From JAFLTL01 sp964389525 (GTDB lineage Bacteria; Bacteroidota; Bacteroidia; Bacteroidales; Muribaculaceae), in assembly GCA_964389525.1 (NCBI GenBank), contig CAYMEX010000002.1:124001-188000 (forward strand): 64,000 nt of DNA, written 5' to 3'. A program made the translations under genes and the position numbers. Under the pieces are notes generated by a model. The model was not told the origin of the DNA, made no database searches, and was given only the letters and a program-made list of their open reading frames with translations. Shown piece after piece: positions 16,189-24,908 of this stretch (its first letter is position 1; each line of letters starts with the position of its first letter).

Positions 16189-17001
16189 ATGCCCGAACAT
16201 CCTGAAATAAGACAAGAAGACATGTCGGCCCCCCTGCCTGCAAAAGGCAGTGCGGCCGACAGCGTCGTTATCATCCCCACCTACAACGAGAGGGAGAATA
16301 TAGCCGCGATCATCGACGCCGTGCAGGCATTGCCTGTGGCTTTCGACATCATCGTGGTCGACGACGCAAGCCCCGACGGCACTGCCGCGATCGTGCGCGA
16401 GAAGCAGTCGCAGTATCCCGGCCGCATACACCTGCATGAGCGCAAAGGCAAACTCGGTCTCGGCACAGCCTACATCGAGGGATTCCGCATCGCGCTCAGA
16501 GAACCCGCCCACAAGTTCGTCTTCGAGATGGACGCCGATTTCTCGCACAACCCCGCCGACCTTGTCAGGCTCCGCGAGGAGTGCGCCGCCGGCGGCGCCG
16601 ACGTCGCCGTGGGTTCACGCTACGTCTCGGGCGTCAACGTCGTCAACTGGCCCATGGGGCGCGTGCTCATGTCATACTTCGCGTCGAAATACGTGCGCCT
16701 CATCACCGGCATGAAAGTCCACGACACCACGGCCGGATTTGTATGCTACCGCCGCGAGGTGCTCGAGACAATACCCCTCGATTCCATACGCTTCAAAGGC
16801 TACGCGTTTCAGATCGAGATGAAGCTCACCGCACGCAACTGCGGCTTCACAATCGCCGAGGTGCCGATCATCTTTGTCAACCGCGTGCTCGGCACGAGCA
16901 AAATGAACAGCGGCATATTCGGTGAGGCGATGCTCGGAGTCATACGTCTCCGGCTCGACTCATGGTTCCGCCGCTTCCCACAGAAAAAACAACCGCAGTG
17001 A
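16189..17001 (+). CDS. Polyprenol-phosphate mannosyltransferase (GT2, dolichol-P-mannose synthase-like)
   Basis: This 270-aa family 2 glycosyltransferase matches bacterial polyprenol monophosphomannose synthases, which transfer mannose from GDP-mannose to a lipid carrier for use outside the membrane. The N-terminal VVIIPTYNERENI, the DDASPDGTA nucleotide site and the MDADFSHNP metal-binding segment are all visible. There is no C-terminal membrane domain, as in the short bacterial form. The ATG at 16189 starts 2 bases after the fumarase stop; an internal ATG at 16222 is an alternative. Bacteroidales use such lipid-linked mannose for protein O-glycosylation, so that role is likely but inferred. 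Confidence 0.88.
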   Translation: MPEHPEIRQEDMSAPLPAKGSAADSVVIIPTYNERENIAAIIDAVQALPVAFDIIVVDDASPDGTAAIVREKQSQYPGRIHLHERKGKLGLGTAYIEGFRIALREPAHKFVFEMDADFSHNPADLVRLREECAAGGADVAVGSRYVSGVNVVNWPMGRVLMSYFASKYVRLITGMKVHDTTAGFVCYRREVLETIPLDSIRFKGYAFQIEMKLTARNCGFTIAEVPIIFVNRVLGTSKMNSGIFGEAMLGVIRLRLDSWFRRFPQKKQPQ

Positions 17002-18374
17002 ACAGTCAGAGCATTCTTTTCACCGGCTGCCGCATAGTCGACGCCGACACCGACATCGCATGCGGCTGGATTATGGTGACCGGCGACATTGTCGAAGCGG
17101 TCGGCCGGGGCACACCCGACCCCGCGATCGTAGCGCAGGCCGCCCAGGTGCAGGATGCGTCGGGACTCGTCGCGATGCCGGGCGTCATCGACACCCACGT
17201 GCATTTCCGTGAGCCCGGGCTGACCGGCAAAGCCACCATCGCCTCAGAGAGCCGCGCAGCAGCAGCCGGAGGTGTCACCACCTACTTCGACATGCCCAAC
17301 ACCATCCCCGCTACCACCACCCCCGGGGCGTGGGACGACAAGATGAGCCGCGCAGCCGCGACGTCGTTGGTCAACTATGCGTTTTTCGTCGGCGCCACGC
17401 CCGACAATATCGACTGGCTCTCGTCGCTCGACTACACCGACCGTCCGGGCGTAAAACTCTTCATGGGCTCGACGACAGGCGCCACCGCCGACACATCAGG
17501 CGACTGGCTCGACTCGCTGTTCAGCCGCGTCGGAGCGCTTATAGCTGTTCATGCCGAAGACGACGGCATCATCGCCGCCGCACGCGACGCAGCCGTGGCG
17601 CAGTATGGCGGCTCGCCCGACAACGTGCCCGTCGCGATGCACCCCGCCATACGCACACGCGAGGCATGCCTCGCATCCACCAGGCTCATCACATCCATAG
17701 CGCGCCGCCACAGCCACAGACTGCATGTGTGTCACATCTCCACGGCCGACGAGCTGAGCTTCTTCGAGCCGGGCACCGATCCGTCAGGCAAGCTGCTCAC
17801 CGCCGAGACATGCCCACAGTATGTCACATTCGACTCCGGCGACTACGACCGGCTTGGAGCACGCGCCAAGTGCAACCCGTCGATCAAAGACCTCTCCGAC
17901 CGCGAAGCTCTTGAAGCGGCACTCGCCACAGGACGCATCGACACCATAGCCACCGACCACGCGCCACACATGCCCGCCGACAAGACAGGCGGAGCGCTGA
18001 AAGCCGCGTCAGGCATGCCCGGCGTGCAGTTTTCGCTCCCCATAATGCTCGAGAAGACACTCGACGGACGCCTGACACTGCAGAGCGTGTCGCGCCTCAT
18101 GTCAGCCGGTCCGGCCACGATCTTCGGAGTGGAGCGTCGCGGATACATTCGCCCCGGCTATCATGCCGATCTCGTTTTCCTCAGAGCCGGCGCGCCGTAC
18201 ACCATCGCCGACGCCGACGTCATAAGCACATGCGGCTGGACACCCTACACAGGCATCACACTCACCTATGCCGTACAGTCGACATGGGTCAACGGCACGT
18301 GCGTCTACGCCGAAGGCGAGTTCCCAGCCCTGCAGCATACGGCGGCCACACCAGTGAAATTCAAAGGAATATAA
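16998..18374 (+). CDS. Dihydroorotase (class I)
   Basis: This 458-aa amidohydrolase closes carbamoyl-aspartate to dihydroorotate in pyrimidine synthesis. The zinc motif DTHVHFREPG, a lysine in GVKLFMGSTTG that could be carbamylated, and later metal ligands in AVHAEDD, HVCHIST and TDHAPH are all present, so the enzyme looks active. The start is a GTG whose G-T-G-A overlaps the TGA of the upstream mannosyltransferase; upstream in-frame codons run through that gene and are not needed. It is part of the fumarase-led operon. Confidence 0.92.
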   Translation: MNSQSILFTGCRIVDADTDIACGWIMVTGDIVEAVGRGTPDPAIVAQAAQVQDASGLVAMPGVIDTHVHFREPGLTGKATIASESRAAAAGGVTTYFDMPNTIPATTTPGAWDDKMSRAAATSLVNYAFFVGATPDNIDWLSSLDYTDRPGVKLFMGSTTGATADTSGDWLDSLFSRVGALIAVHAEDDGIIAAARDAAVAQYGGSPDNVPVAMHPAIRTREACLASTRLITSIARRHSHRLHVCHISTADELSFFEPGTDPSGKLLTAETCPQYVTFDSGDYDRLGARAKCNPSIKDLSDREALEAALATGRIDTIATDHAPHMPADKTGGALKAASGMPGVQFSLPIMLEKTLDGRLTLQSVSRLMSAGPATIFGVERRGYIRPGYHADLVFLRAGAPYTIADADVISTCGWTPYTGITLTYAVQSTWVNGTCVYAEGEFPALQHTAATPVKFKGI

Positions 18375-18378
18375 TCCC

Positions 18379-19008
18379 ATGAAGAAAAAGTATGCCATAA
18401 CGATAGGACGACAGTTCGGAAGCGGAGGACGCGAATTCGGAAGAACGCTCGCCGCCGAGCTCGGCATTGCCTACTACGACAAAGAGCTTCTCACACAGGC
18501 TGCGCAGAATGCCGGCATGAGCCGTGAGTTCTTCGAGAAAAACGACGAGCGGTCGCCGTCGTTTCTGAGCGGACTCTTCTGCTTCAACATGGGAGGATTC
18601 CCCACATGCAACTATCCGGGATCCAACTCGATCAGCGACGACACACTGTATCGCTCGCAGAGCGACTTCATACGCGACCTCTACGACCGCGGACCGTGCG
18701 TCATTGTCGGACGCACCGCCGACTACGTGCTGCGCGACTGCGAGAATGTGTTTAACATATTCATCCACGCACCCGAGGAGGAATGCGTGCGGCGCATACT
18801 CCGGCGCGGCGACATTAACGATCCCGCAAAGGCGCGCGACAAAGCGCACCGCACAAACCGTCTCCGCGCGGCCTACTACAACTTCTACACCGACAAGAAG
18901 TGGGGCGACGCCGCATCATATCATCTCACCATCGACTCCTCACTTCTCCCGATACCGCGGGCGGCAAAGATTATCGCCGATATTATCCGCGAAAAATTTG
19001 CCGACTGA
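18379..19008 (+). CDS. Cytidylate kinase-like family protein
   Basis: This 209-aa P-loop protein matches the cytidylate-kinase-like family (PF13189). The phosphate loop GRQFGSGG lies at residues 10-17, and the tail carries the RAAKIIADIIREKF helix typical of the family. It is not the standard Cmk, and its substrate is unknown, although a nucleoside monophosphate is likely. It starts 4 bases after the dihydroorotase and its stop immediately precedes the gldE ATG, so it is tightly inside the operon. Confidence 0.85.
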   Translation: MKKKYAITIGRQFGSGGREFGRTLAAELGIAYYDKELLTQAAQNAGMSREFFEKNDERSPSFLSGLFCFNMGGFPTCNYPGSNSISDDTLYRSQSDFIRDLYDRGPCVIVGRTADYVLRDCENVFNIFIHAPEEECVRRILRRGDINDPAKARDKAHRTNRLRAAYYNFYTDKKWGDAASYHLTIDSSLLPIPRAAKIIADIIREKFAD

Positions 19009-20274
19009 ATGGAAACACCACAGATTATCGCACTTCTTATCGCCGCTCTGGCACTCGCAGTATCCGCTTTCGTGTCGGGAAGCGAGATCGCATTCTTCTC
19101 CATCACGCCCGAACGCCTTGAGTCCGACGAGATAAACGACATGCCGGCTGCCGACGACATACACACACTGCTCGACCGGCCCGAGAAGCTGCTTGCGACA
19201 ATCCTTATCGCCAACAACCTCGTGAATGTGAGCATAGTCATACTCACATCATTTGCGCTGACTCCGCTCCTCAGAGACATACCGTCGTGGCAGAGCTTCG
19301 TTCTGCAGTCGGTGATACTCACATTCATCCTCCTACTTTTCGGCGAGATAGTGCCGAAACTGTGCGCCGACTCCAACCCCGTGAAGTGGGTGAGCTGGGC
19401 TGCCTCGCCGATTTCGGCAATAGTGCGGTTCCTCTCGCCGGTGTCATCGCTGCTTGTACGCGGATCAGGACTGGTCGGACGCGTTGTCACCAAACAGGCC
19501 GAAAACATCTCTACCGACGAACTGAGCCAGGCGCTCGAAATCACCGACGTCAAGACCCCCGACGACAAGAAGATGCTTGAAGGCATACTCCGTTTCGGCG
19601 ACACCACGGCATCCGAGATCATGACACCGCGCGTCGACATAACCGACATCGACATAACCGAAAAGTTCACCACCGTGCTCGCAACAGTCATCGAGAGCGG
19701 CTACTCGCGTCTGCCCGTTGTCGGCGACAGCCGCGACGACATACGCGGCATACTCTACGCCCGCGACCTCATCCCCTATCGCGAGAACGGCGATGATTTC
19801 GACTGGCGACCGCTTGTGCGCAAACCCTACTTCGTGCCCGAGTCACGCATGATCGACGATCTCATGGAGGATTTCCGCAAGCTAAAGATACACATGGCTA
19901 TCGTCGTCGACGAGTTCGGCGGCACACAGGGACTCGTGACCCTCGAGGACGTGCTCGAGGAAATTGTGGGCGACATAAACGACGAATACGACGAAGAGGA
20001 AGTCACCTACAAGCGACTCCCCGACGACACATATGTTTTCGACGGAAAGACCGTACTCACCGACTTTTTCCGCATCACCGGCCTCGATGAAGAGCAGTTT
20101 GGCGACATCACTACCGACTGCGAGACACTCGCGGGAATGCTTCTGGCCATAAAGGGCGATTTCGTGAAAGAGAAAGAACCTGTAGCCTATGGCCGTTGCC
20201 GGTTTCTCGTTCTCGACGTCACAGGTCACCGCATCACGTCGGTCCGCGTCAAGATTCTCCCCGAAGACATTTAA
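19009..20274 (+). CDS. gldE: Gliding motility-associated GldE / CNNM-CorC family membrane protein
   Basis: This 421-aa protein has an N-terminal CNNM membrane domain with about four membrane segments (starting IIALLIAALALAVSAFVSGS). A pair of CBS domains follows (around MTPRVDITDIDI and MAIVVDEFGGTQGLV), and then a C-terminal CorC/HlyC transporter-associated domain. Family members bind nucleotides through the CBS pair and affect ion transport; GldE in gliding Bacteroidetes accompanies GldD and is linked to stability of the type IX machinery. A gldD is not next to it here, so the symbol rests on the family match. It is the last gene of the operon. Confidence 0.78.
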   Translation: METPQIIALLIAALALAVSAFVSGSEIAFFSITPERLESDEINDMPAADDIHTLLDRPEKLLATILIANNLVNVSIVILTSFALTPLLRDIPSWQSFVLQSVILTFILLLFGEIVPKLCADSNPVKWVSWAASPISAIVRFLSPVSSLLVRGSGLVGRVVTKQAENISTDELSQALEITDVKTPDDKKMLEGILRFGDTTASEIMTPRVDITDIDITEKFTTVLATVIESGYSRLPVVGDSRDDIRGILYARDLIPYRENGDDFDWRPLVRKPYFVPESRMIDDLMEDFRKLKIHMAIVVDEFGGTQGLVTLEDVLEEIVGDINDEYDEEEVTYKRLPDDTYVFDGKTVLTDFFRITGLDEEQFGDITTDCETLAGMLLAIKGDFVKEKEPVAYGRCRFLVLDVTGHRITSVRVKILPEDI

Positions 20275-20365
20275 TAATACGCCGGTTCTCAATACTTTAC
20301 CCTTAAATTGGCATCATAAGCCCACGGTTCTGCATAGACCCGAGATTAATTTTTTGGCAAAACAC

Positions 20366-20396
20366 TTGCATAAACCGAAAAACATTCCTACCTTTG
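20366..20396 (+). promoter_or_regulatory. Promoter of tRNA-His
   Basis: TTG at 20366-20368, 20 bases, then TACCTTTG at 20389-20396 in the Bacteroidetes pattern. Transcription would start near 20403, about 35 bases before the tRNA. Confidence 0.7.
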
Positions 20397-20437
20397 CGCC
20401 GTCCGAAACCCCGATAAGAGGGATCTGACATATACAT

Positions 20438-20515
<78 letters not shown>

Positions 20516-20518
20516 AAA

Positions 20519-20553
20519 CAAAAAACCGGAAGAATTTTCTCCCGGTTTTTTTG
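20519..20553. terminator. Bidirectional intrinsic terminator between tRNA-His and the cysteine desulfidase gene
   Basis: An A-rich stretch leads into CCGG, a loop containing GAA/TTC, CCGG and seven T. It works as a terminator for the tRNA on the plus strand, and with the flanking A tract for the convergent gene on the minus strand. Confidence 0.75.
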
Positions 20554-20569
20554 TTGTTTTATGAAGCGG

Positions 20570-21859
20570 TCAGTGATCCGACATGATCTTCAGCACCATC
20601 AGGTCGGTCTCGTTCATGGCTTCGCGACCGATGGCCGTCAGGTTGCGCACCGTCACGTCTACATCGTCATCCACGATGCCCTCGGCCGACGAGACACACT
20701 CGTCGTTCATTGCCATCAGAGCCGACACGAGCGCGGTGTTTACACCCGACATAATTTTCAAGGCACATGCAGGCTTCGCCCCGTCGCAGATCATACCCGT
20801 AAGCGTAGCCACCATGTTTTTCACCGCATAGGTGCCGTGGGTGAAGTCGCCGCCCATCAGATAGGTCAGAGCTATCGAAGCACCGGTAGCGGCCACAACG
20901 CAGCCGCACAACGCCGAGAGCCGGCCCAGCGACTGCTTTATGTATATACTCGTGAGATGAGCCAGCACCAGAGCTCTTGTCCTCTGCTCGTCCGACGCAT
21001 TTATCTCCTCGGCATACGTCACGACAGGAAGCGTGATCGTAATACCCTGGTTACCGCTTCCCGAATTTGACATCACCGCCACAGGCTCGCCAGCCATGCG
21101 GGCGTCGCAGGCACCGGCGGTCATCGCAAGCATGTGACGGGCCGGAGTGTCGCCATACATGCTTTTTCCGGCTGTCGCGATAATGCGTCCCACCTTATGT
21201 CCGAAACCCGACCCCTGTAGCGCACGCTCCGCAGCCGCCCGGTTTAGCCGTTCGGCCTCCTTTATGAACGTCAGTTCCTCGAGAGGCGACTCGGTAGCAT
21301 ACCTCCACACCGTCTCAAGCGTCAGGCACACTTCATCCTCATCGCTGCAGCACTCTGCCGCCACATCCTCATGCAGGATAACCTCTCCGTCCTTCACTAT
21401 ATCGACAAAATGCGTGTGGCCGCCACATATCACGGCCCTGCCGCTGTGTGCTCCGCTCTCGTCATATGCGACAGCGGTTATATAGAGCTTGTCGGGAGCT
21501 TTCGGATCATGGCCGATAGAAACACGCCCTTCGGCGATCATCGCCTTTCCGCGCTCCACAGCTTCATCGTTCACATCACGCAAGACCTCGAGACCATATT
21601 CAGGCTTACCTACAAGAGCACCTAAGGCTATAGCTATAGGCAGACCTATCATACCCGTTCCCGGGATACCCACCCCCATGGCATTCTTCAGGATGTTGCC
21701 GCTGAGGGTCACTTCGATGCGTGCAGGTGTCCCGCCGAGCGTCTCCGTAGCCTTCGCCACGGCAAGTGCCACAGCCACTGGTTCAGTACAGCCGATTGCA
21801 GGCACGACCTCCCGGCTTATAAGATCCTTGATTCGGTCTCTCGTATTTTGGTCAAGCAT
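20570..21859 (-). CDS. L-cysteine desulfidase family protein (UPF0597/CyuA-like)
   Basis: This 429-aa protein matches the UPF0597/YhaM family, now known as L-cysteine desulfidases (CyuA), which split cysteine into pyruvate, ammonia and sulfide. The N-terminal EVVPAIGCTEPVAVALA and later SGSGNQGI and SALCGCVVAATGASIAL motifs hold conserved cysteines expected to bind an iron-sulfur cluster. It is full length, stands alone and is convergent with tRNA-His. A cysteine transporter partner (CyuP) is not seen nearby. Hydrogen sulfide production in the gut is a likely consequence if active. Confidence 0.88.
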   Translation of the reverse strand: MLDQNTRDRIKDLISREVVPAIGCTEPVAVALAVAKATETLGGTPARIEVTLSGNILKNAMGVGIPGTGMIGLPIAIALGALVGKPEYGLEVLRDVNDEAVERGKAMIAEGRVSIGHDPKAPDKLYITAVAYDESGAHSGRAVICGGHTHFVDIVKDGEVILHEDVAAECCSDEDEVCLTLETVWRYATESPLEELTFIKEAERLNRAAAERALQGSGFGHKVGRIIATAGKSMYGDTPARHMLAMTAGACDARMAGEPVAVMSNSGSGNQGITITLPVVTYAEEINASDEQRTRALVLAHLTSIYIKQSLGRLSALCGCVVAATGASIALTYLMGGDFTHGTYAVKNMVATLTGMICDGAKPACALKIMSGVNTALVSALMAMNDECVSSAEGIVDDDVDVTVRNLTAIGREAMNETDLMVLKIMSDH

Positions 21860-21928
21860 AGATTTAAAAGTTTTCTTCGACGCAGATATCTGCCACTGTG
21901 TCAGAAATGTCCTATCACTGAAAGTAGC

Positions 21929-21947
21929 GACGCGCGGTTCGTGCGTC
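21929..21947. repeat. Short palindrome GACGCGCG / CGTGCGTC
   Basis: An 8-bp stem (one G-T pair) with a 3-base loop, similar to the palindrome at 9746-9766. It lies 70 bases upstream of the cysteine desulfidase start. Confidence 0.5.
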
Positions 21948-22031
21948 CTGCTTAATTTCCGTCAGTTACATCATTAGAGACTACACTTGTATCTCCAGGA
22001 CACAATTTTGACACAGCCACAAATATTTACG

Positions 22032-22073
22032 CAAATATACATAGAATATTCGACGAAAAGAAGAGCGATAGTC
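22032..22073 (+). repeat. Dispersed copy of the repeat found upstream of rpmH
   Basis: CAAATATAC, then AATATTCGAC, GAAAAGAAGAGCGA and AGTC recur here in the same order as at 791-826 and 874-912. This lies in the 764-bp gap 21860-22623, which has no supported gene. Confidence 0.7.
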
Positions 22074-22282
22074 AGGCTTCATTTATGTGATGACATGATA
22101 TTGATTTGCAAGGACGTGGACAATACACCCACAAAGTTTCCGACATGGCAATTTCTCTTCCGAGAGTAGGAGACGCTCGGCTCGTGTCCGCCCGCAGCGT
22201 CGCCGCTCCCATATCAAAAATCAATGTGGCGGGCTGTTTTATCACACCTCTGCGTCCGTCGAAGACGGATGATAATACCAAG

Positions 22283-22312
22283 CCCCATGTCGAGCGTAGC
22301 GAAGGCATGGGG
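22283..22312. repeat. Palindrome CCCCATG / CATGGGG
   Basis: A perfect 7-bp stem separated by 16 bases (TCGAGCGTAGCGAAGG). It resembles short intergenic palindromes common in Bacteroidales; only one copy is in the window. Confidence 0.55.
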
Positions 22313-22453
22313 AAAAGAAAAAGTCAGAGAAACGGCATCGAAGATGTCGGATATATTACCTCTCCGAGGCCCCGTCAGATCAAATCGAAGATATCCACAC
22401 ACGATAACACCACCACCAAGTCCGCAATGCGGGCGGCTTCACCCGGCTTCTTA

Positions 22454-22616
22454 GAGTATGTTTACTTTTGGCTTATGTTAAGATTTAGGTGGGATTTTTG
22501 AGTCTGATTTGAGATTGAGAGAAGGAGTTATGGGGTTCCATAATGACTGAACGAAAGCTCTGAAATAGGCCGAAAAAACCACTAAAGATTTCATAAAGTT
22601 AAAAGTAAACATACTC
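22454..22616. mobile_element. 163-bp MITE, copy 1
   Basis: The ends are perfect inverted repeats (GAGTATGTTTACTTTT at the left, AAAAGTAAACATACTC at the right), flanked by TTA on both sides as a 3-bp target duplication. An internal TTATGG/CCATAA hairpin is kept in both copies. No open frame encodes a transposase. A near-identical copy of the same length is at 61207-61369. The 3-bp TNA-type duplication recalls one subgroup of the IS5 family, which is an inference. Confidence 0.88.
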
Positions 22617-22623
22617 TTAGACT

Positions 22624-23784
22624 TTACTCCGCTATGCGGCAGAAATAACGCAGAGCATGTTCACCGGTCGGGTGCAGGATCTCGGCTATATCGCCCAAAA
22701 GACGCTCGGGATGAAAAGGACTCTCCTCAAAATAGCGCACCACACCCGTATTGGCCACATATACATCTCCGTTTCTGAAAGCCTTGAACTGCGAGGCCAT
22801 CGGATTGTCGCGAAGCATCGACTTGCGCGTCAGATCGCCCGAATTATTGTATCTGATAAGCCACACATCGGCGTCGCCCGCCTCCACTATCACCCTTTCA
22901 GGTGCCATGGCCACAGTTTTTCCGTCAAGCGACGAAAACGGATTGCGTCCGCCGGCGAGAGTGACATATATGTTGTTGACCGACTTTCCGGCACTCACAT
23001 ACCACACACCCTGATAAGGCAGATCAAAAAGCACTACAGGCTCATTGTCGTCATCACCCGACGATTGCAATATACGCTCCTTCACAGCAAGAAATTCCGA
23101 CGATACAGCCTCAAAAAGGCTGTCAGCCTTCTCCGTCTGCCCGAACAGCATACCGTAGTATTTCATCCACTCCGCGCGTCCGAGCGGATCAGGCTCCATG
23201 TAGTCAGCCGTATATATGATAGGGATCGAGAGGGTCACGAGCTTGCCATAGTCTCCTCCGCTCTCAAACGGTGAGAGCAGGATACCGTCCGACGACAGCG
23301 ATATGACGCGCTCGATTGTCGGCGCGGTCGTTATGCCGCAGTCAACGATCTTGCCCTCCTTTATCCCGTCACGCACATAGTCAAGATAGATATACTCCGC
23401 ATCGGTCACACCCGCCACCGACTTCTCAGCACCAAGTTCCGACAGCAGATTGAGGTGCATCGACGTAGTGACGAGACTACGTCCGAGAGGAGTCCTGACT
23501 ATTGTCGCGCCTGCCGGAACCGACGCTGGTATCACGTCAAGGCTGTCAGGCACCATCGCCACTCTCTGCAGCAGCCTGGTTGTGTCCCATGGGTTTACGA
23601 TCTCCGCCTCAGTCCATCCGTCGGGGTGGCCGTAGAGACGCAGATTGTGTGAATAGTCGAGAGGGAGCCGCACTACCGCCCCCTCCCGTTCCGACGATTG
23701 TTGTCGCCCGGCACAACTCCACAGAAGGAGGGCCGGCAGACATACAACCGCAATTATAATATAATACCTGTTTTTTAGATTCAT
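22624..23784 (-). CDS. btuF: BtuF-like cobalamin-binding lipoprotein (ABC transporter substrate-binding)
   Basis: This 386-aa protein has a lipoprotein signal ending LLLWSC (about Cys24) and the fold marks of periplasmic binding family 2 (PF01497): LLSELGAEKSVAGVTDAEYI, GKIVDCGITTAPTIERVISL, and SIPIIYTADYMEPDPLGRAEW. It should deliver cobalamin (or possibly another corrinoid or iron chelate) to an inner-membrane ABC transporter. Its ATG overlaps the stop of the propeller gene by 4 bases and it lies in a riboswitch-led operon, which favours cobalamin. The transporter genes btuC and btuD are not downstream; a MITE begins 7 bases past the stop codon. Confidence 0.82.
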   Translation of the reverse strand: MNLKNRYYIIIAVVCLPALLLWSCAGRQQSSEREGAVVRLPLDYSHNLRLYGHPDGWTEAEIVNPWDTTRLLQRVAMVPDSLDVIPASVPAGATIVRTPLGRSLVTTSMHLNLLSELGAEKSVAGVTDAEYIYLDYVRDGIKEGKIVDCGITTAPTIERVISLSSDGILLSPFESGGDYGKLVTLSIPIIYTADYMEPDPLGRAEWMKYYGMLFGQTEKADSLFEAVSSEFLAVKERILQSSGDDDNEPVVLFDLPYQGVWYVSAGKSVNNIYVTLAGGRNPFSSLDGKTVAMAPERVIVEAGDADVWLIRYNNSGDLTRKSMLRDNPMASQFKAFRNGDVYVANTGVVRYFEESPFHPERLLGDIAEILHPTGEHALRYFCRIAE

Positions 23785-24881
23785 TTCTTCTCTACGTTCT
23801 TGAAGAAGACTCTGACGGTGCCGATCCCGACCGTGTATGTGCCCTTCAGCGCGTCGTTCTCGTCATAGCGGGCCATGTAGCCGGCCGCTTTGTAATCGAC
23901 GTAACCCGATTCTCCGAGATTGTAGCTGAGTACATAGGCATTGCCGCTGAGAGCGTCGACACCAAGACCTGCGGGCGACTTGATGTCGCTGCCCGAGATC
24001 CACGACGATGTTGCACCCGATTTCAGATCATACTTGCCGTAACTGATCGACGATGCGCCATACCCATTGTCGATATAGTAGAGAGTCGTGGCATTGATAC
24101 CCATCATCGTGGCAGGGAAAAGGATCTCAGAAGCCTGGTCGTTCTTGATCTCCCTCACGCCGTAGTTGATCTGCTTCCATGTACCGGCCTCGTATTCGCC
24201 CGACGAGAGCACGAAAAGCGACTCACCGTTTGTGACAAGGTCCGTCAGGTTCTTGCCGGCCTGGATTCTCTTCGTCACAGTCATAGTCTTGGGATCGACA
24301 ACGGCCACACACGCGTTGGCATAGTCGCCGGCCGTATTATATCCGTCCGACACGGCCACATAAAGCATATCGTTGTAAACTACCACTGCCTCCGGGTTAG
24401 GGCCGACATCGATAGTTTTGGTGACACTCATTGTGGCAGGGTCGATCTGAGCGAGATAACCCGAGAAAAGCGTCACATACACTTTGTTGTCATATGCTGC
24501 CAGACGGCGGGGGCTCGACATCGTCGCGTCCATCGCAATCGTCTTCTCCAGCTTCAGCGTCTCCGAGTTCACGACATGCACGACATTAGAGTTGTCGACT
24601 GCAAGGTATATCTTGTCGCCATACACGATACCGTCGTTGAAAGTATCGCCTATATACTGTCCGTTTGCATCATAGAATACATTGTTGGCAATTGTGTTGC
24701 TCGAGTAGTCAAGATAGCTCAGCGAGCCGGCGATATTGCCCCCGAGATTTCCGGAATTGACAACAAACACGCCTTCCGATGTCAGCACCGGATCGATTAC
24801 GGGTTCCGGATCGTCATTGTCTGAACAGCCGGTGAAGCAGAACACACCTGCGACGGCCGCCATCATAAGAAACTTTTTCAT
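23781..24881 (-). CDS. btuG: BtuG-like beta-propeller lipoprotein
   Basis: This 366-aa protein has a lipoprotein signal MKKFLMMAAVAGVFCFTGC (Cys19), then a series of propeller blades of the YncE/DUF5074 kind (repeats such as KIYLAVDNSNVVHVVNSETL, KVYVTLFSGYLAQIDPATMS, MLYVAVSDGY). In Bacteroides, BtuG is a surface-exposed propeller that binds cobalamin extremely tightly and caps the BtuB barrel. The position directly after btuB and under a cobalamin riboswitch supports the same role. Sequence similarity to BtuG itself could not be tested, so the symbol rests on context and fold. Confidence 0.8.
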   Translation of the reverse strand: MKKFLMMAAVAGVFCFTGCSDNDDPEPVIDPVLTSEGVFVVNSGNLGGNIAGSLSYLDYSSNTIANNVFYDANGQYIGDTFNDGIVYGDKIYLAVDNSNVVHVVNSETLKLEKTIAMDATMSSPRRLAAYDNKVYVTLFSGYLAQIDPATMSVTKTIDVGPNPEAVVVYNDMLYVAVSDGYNTAGDYANACVAVVDPKTMTVTKRIQAGKNLTDLVTNGESLFVLSSGEYEAGTWKQINYGVREIKNDQASEILFPATMMGINATTLYYIDNGYGASSISYGKYDLKSGATSSWISGSDIKSPAGLGVDALSGNAYVLSYNLGESGYVDYKAAGYMARYDENDALKGTYTVGIGTVRVFFKNVEKK

Positions 24882-24908
24882 ATCAAATTGAACTATTGGT
24901 TTTTAAAT

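Noticed and set aside
22106..22501. 131-codon plus-strand frame in the gap before the first MITE
   Set aside because: It runs through a palindrome and into the MITE, has no start context and shows no protein-like pattern.
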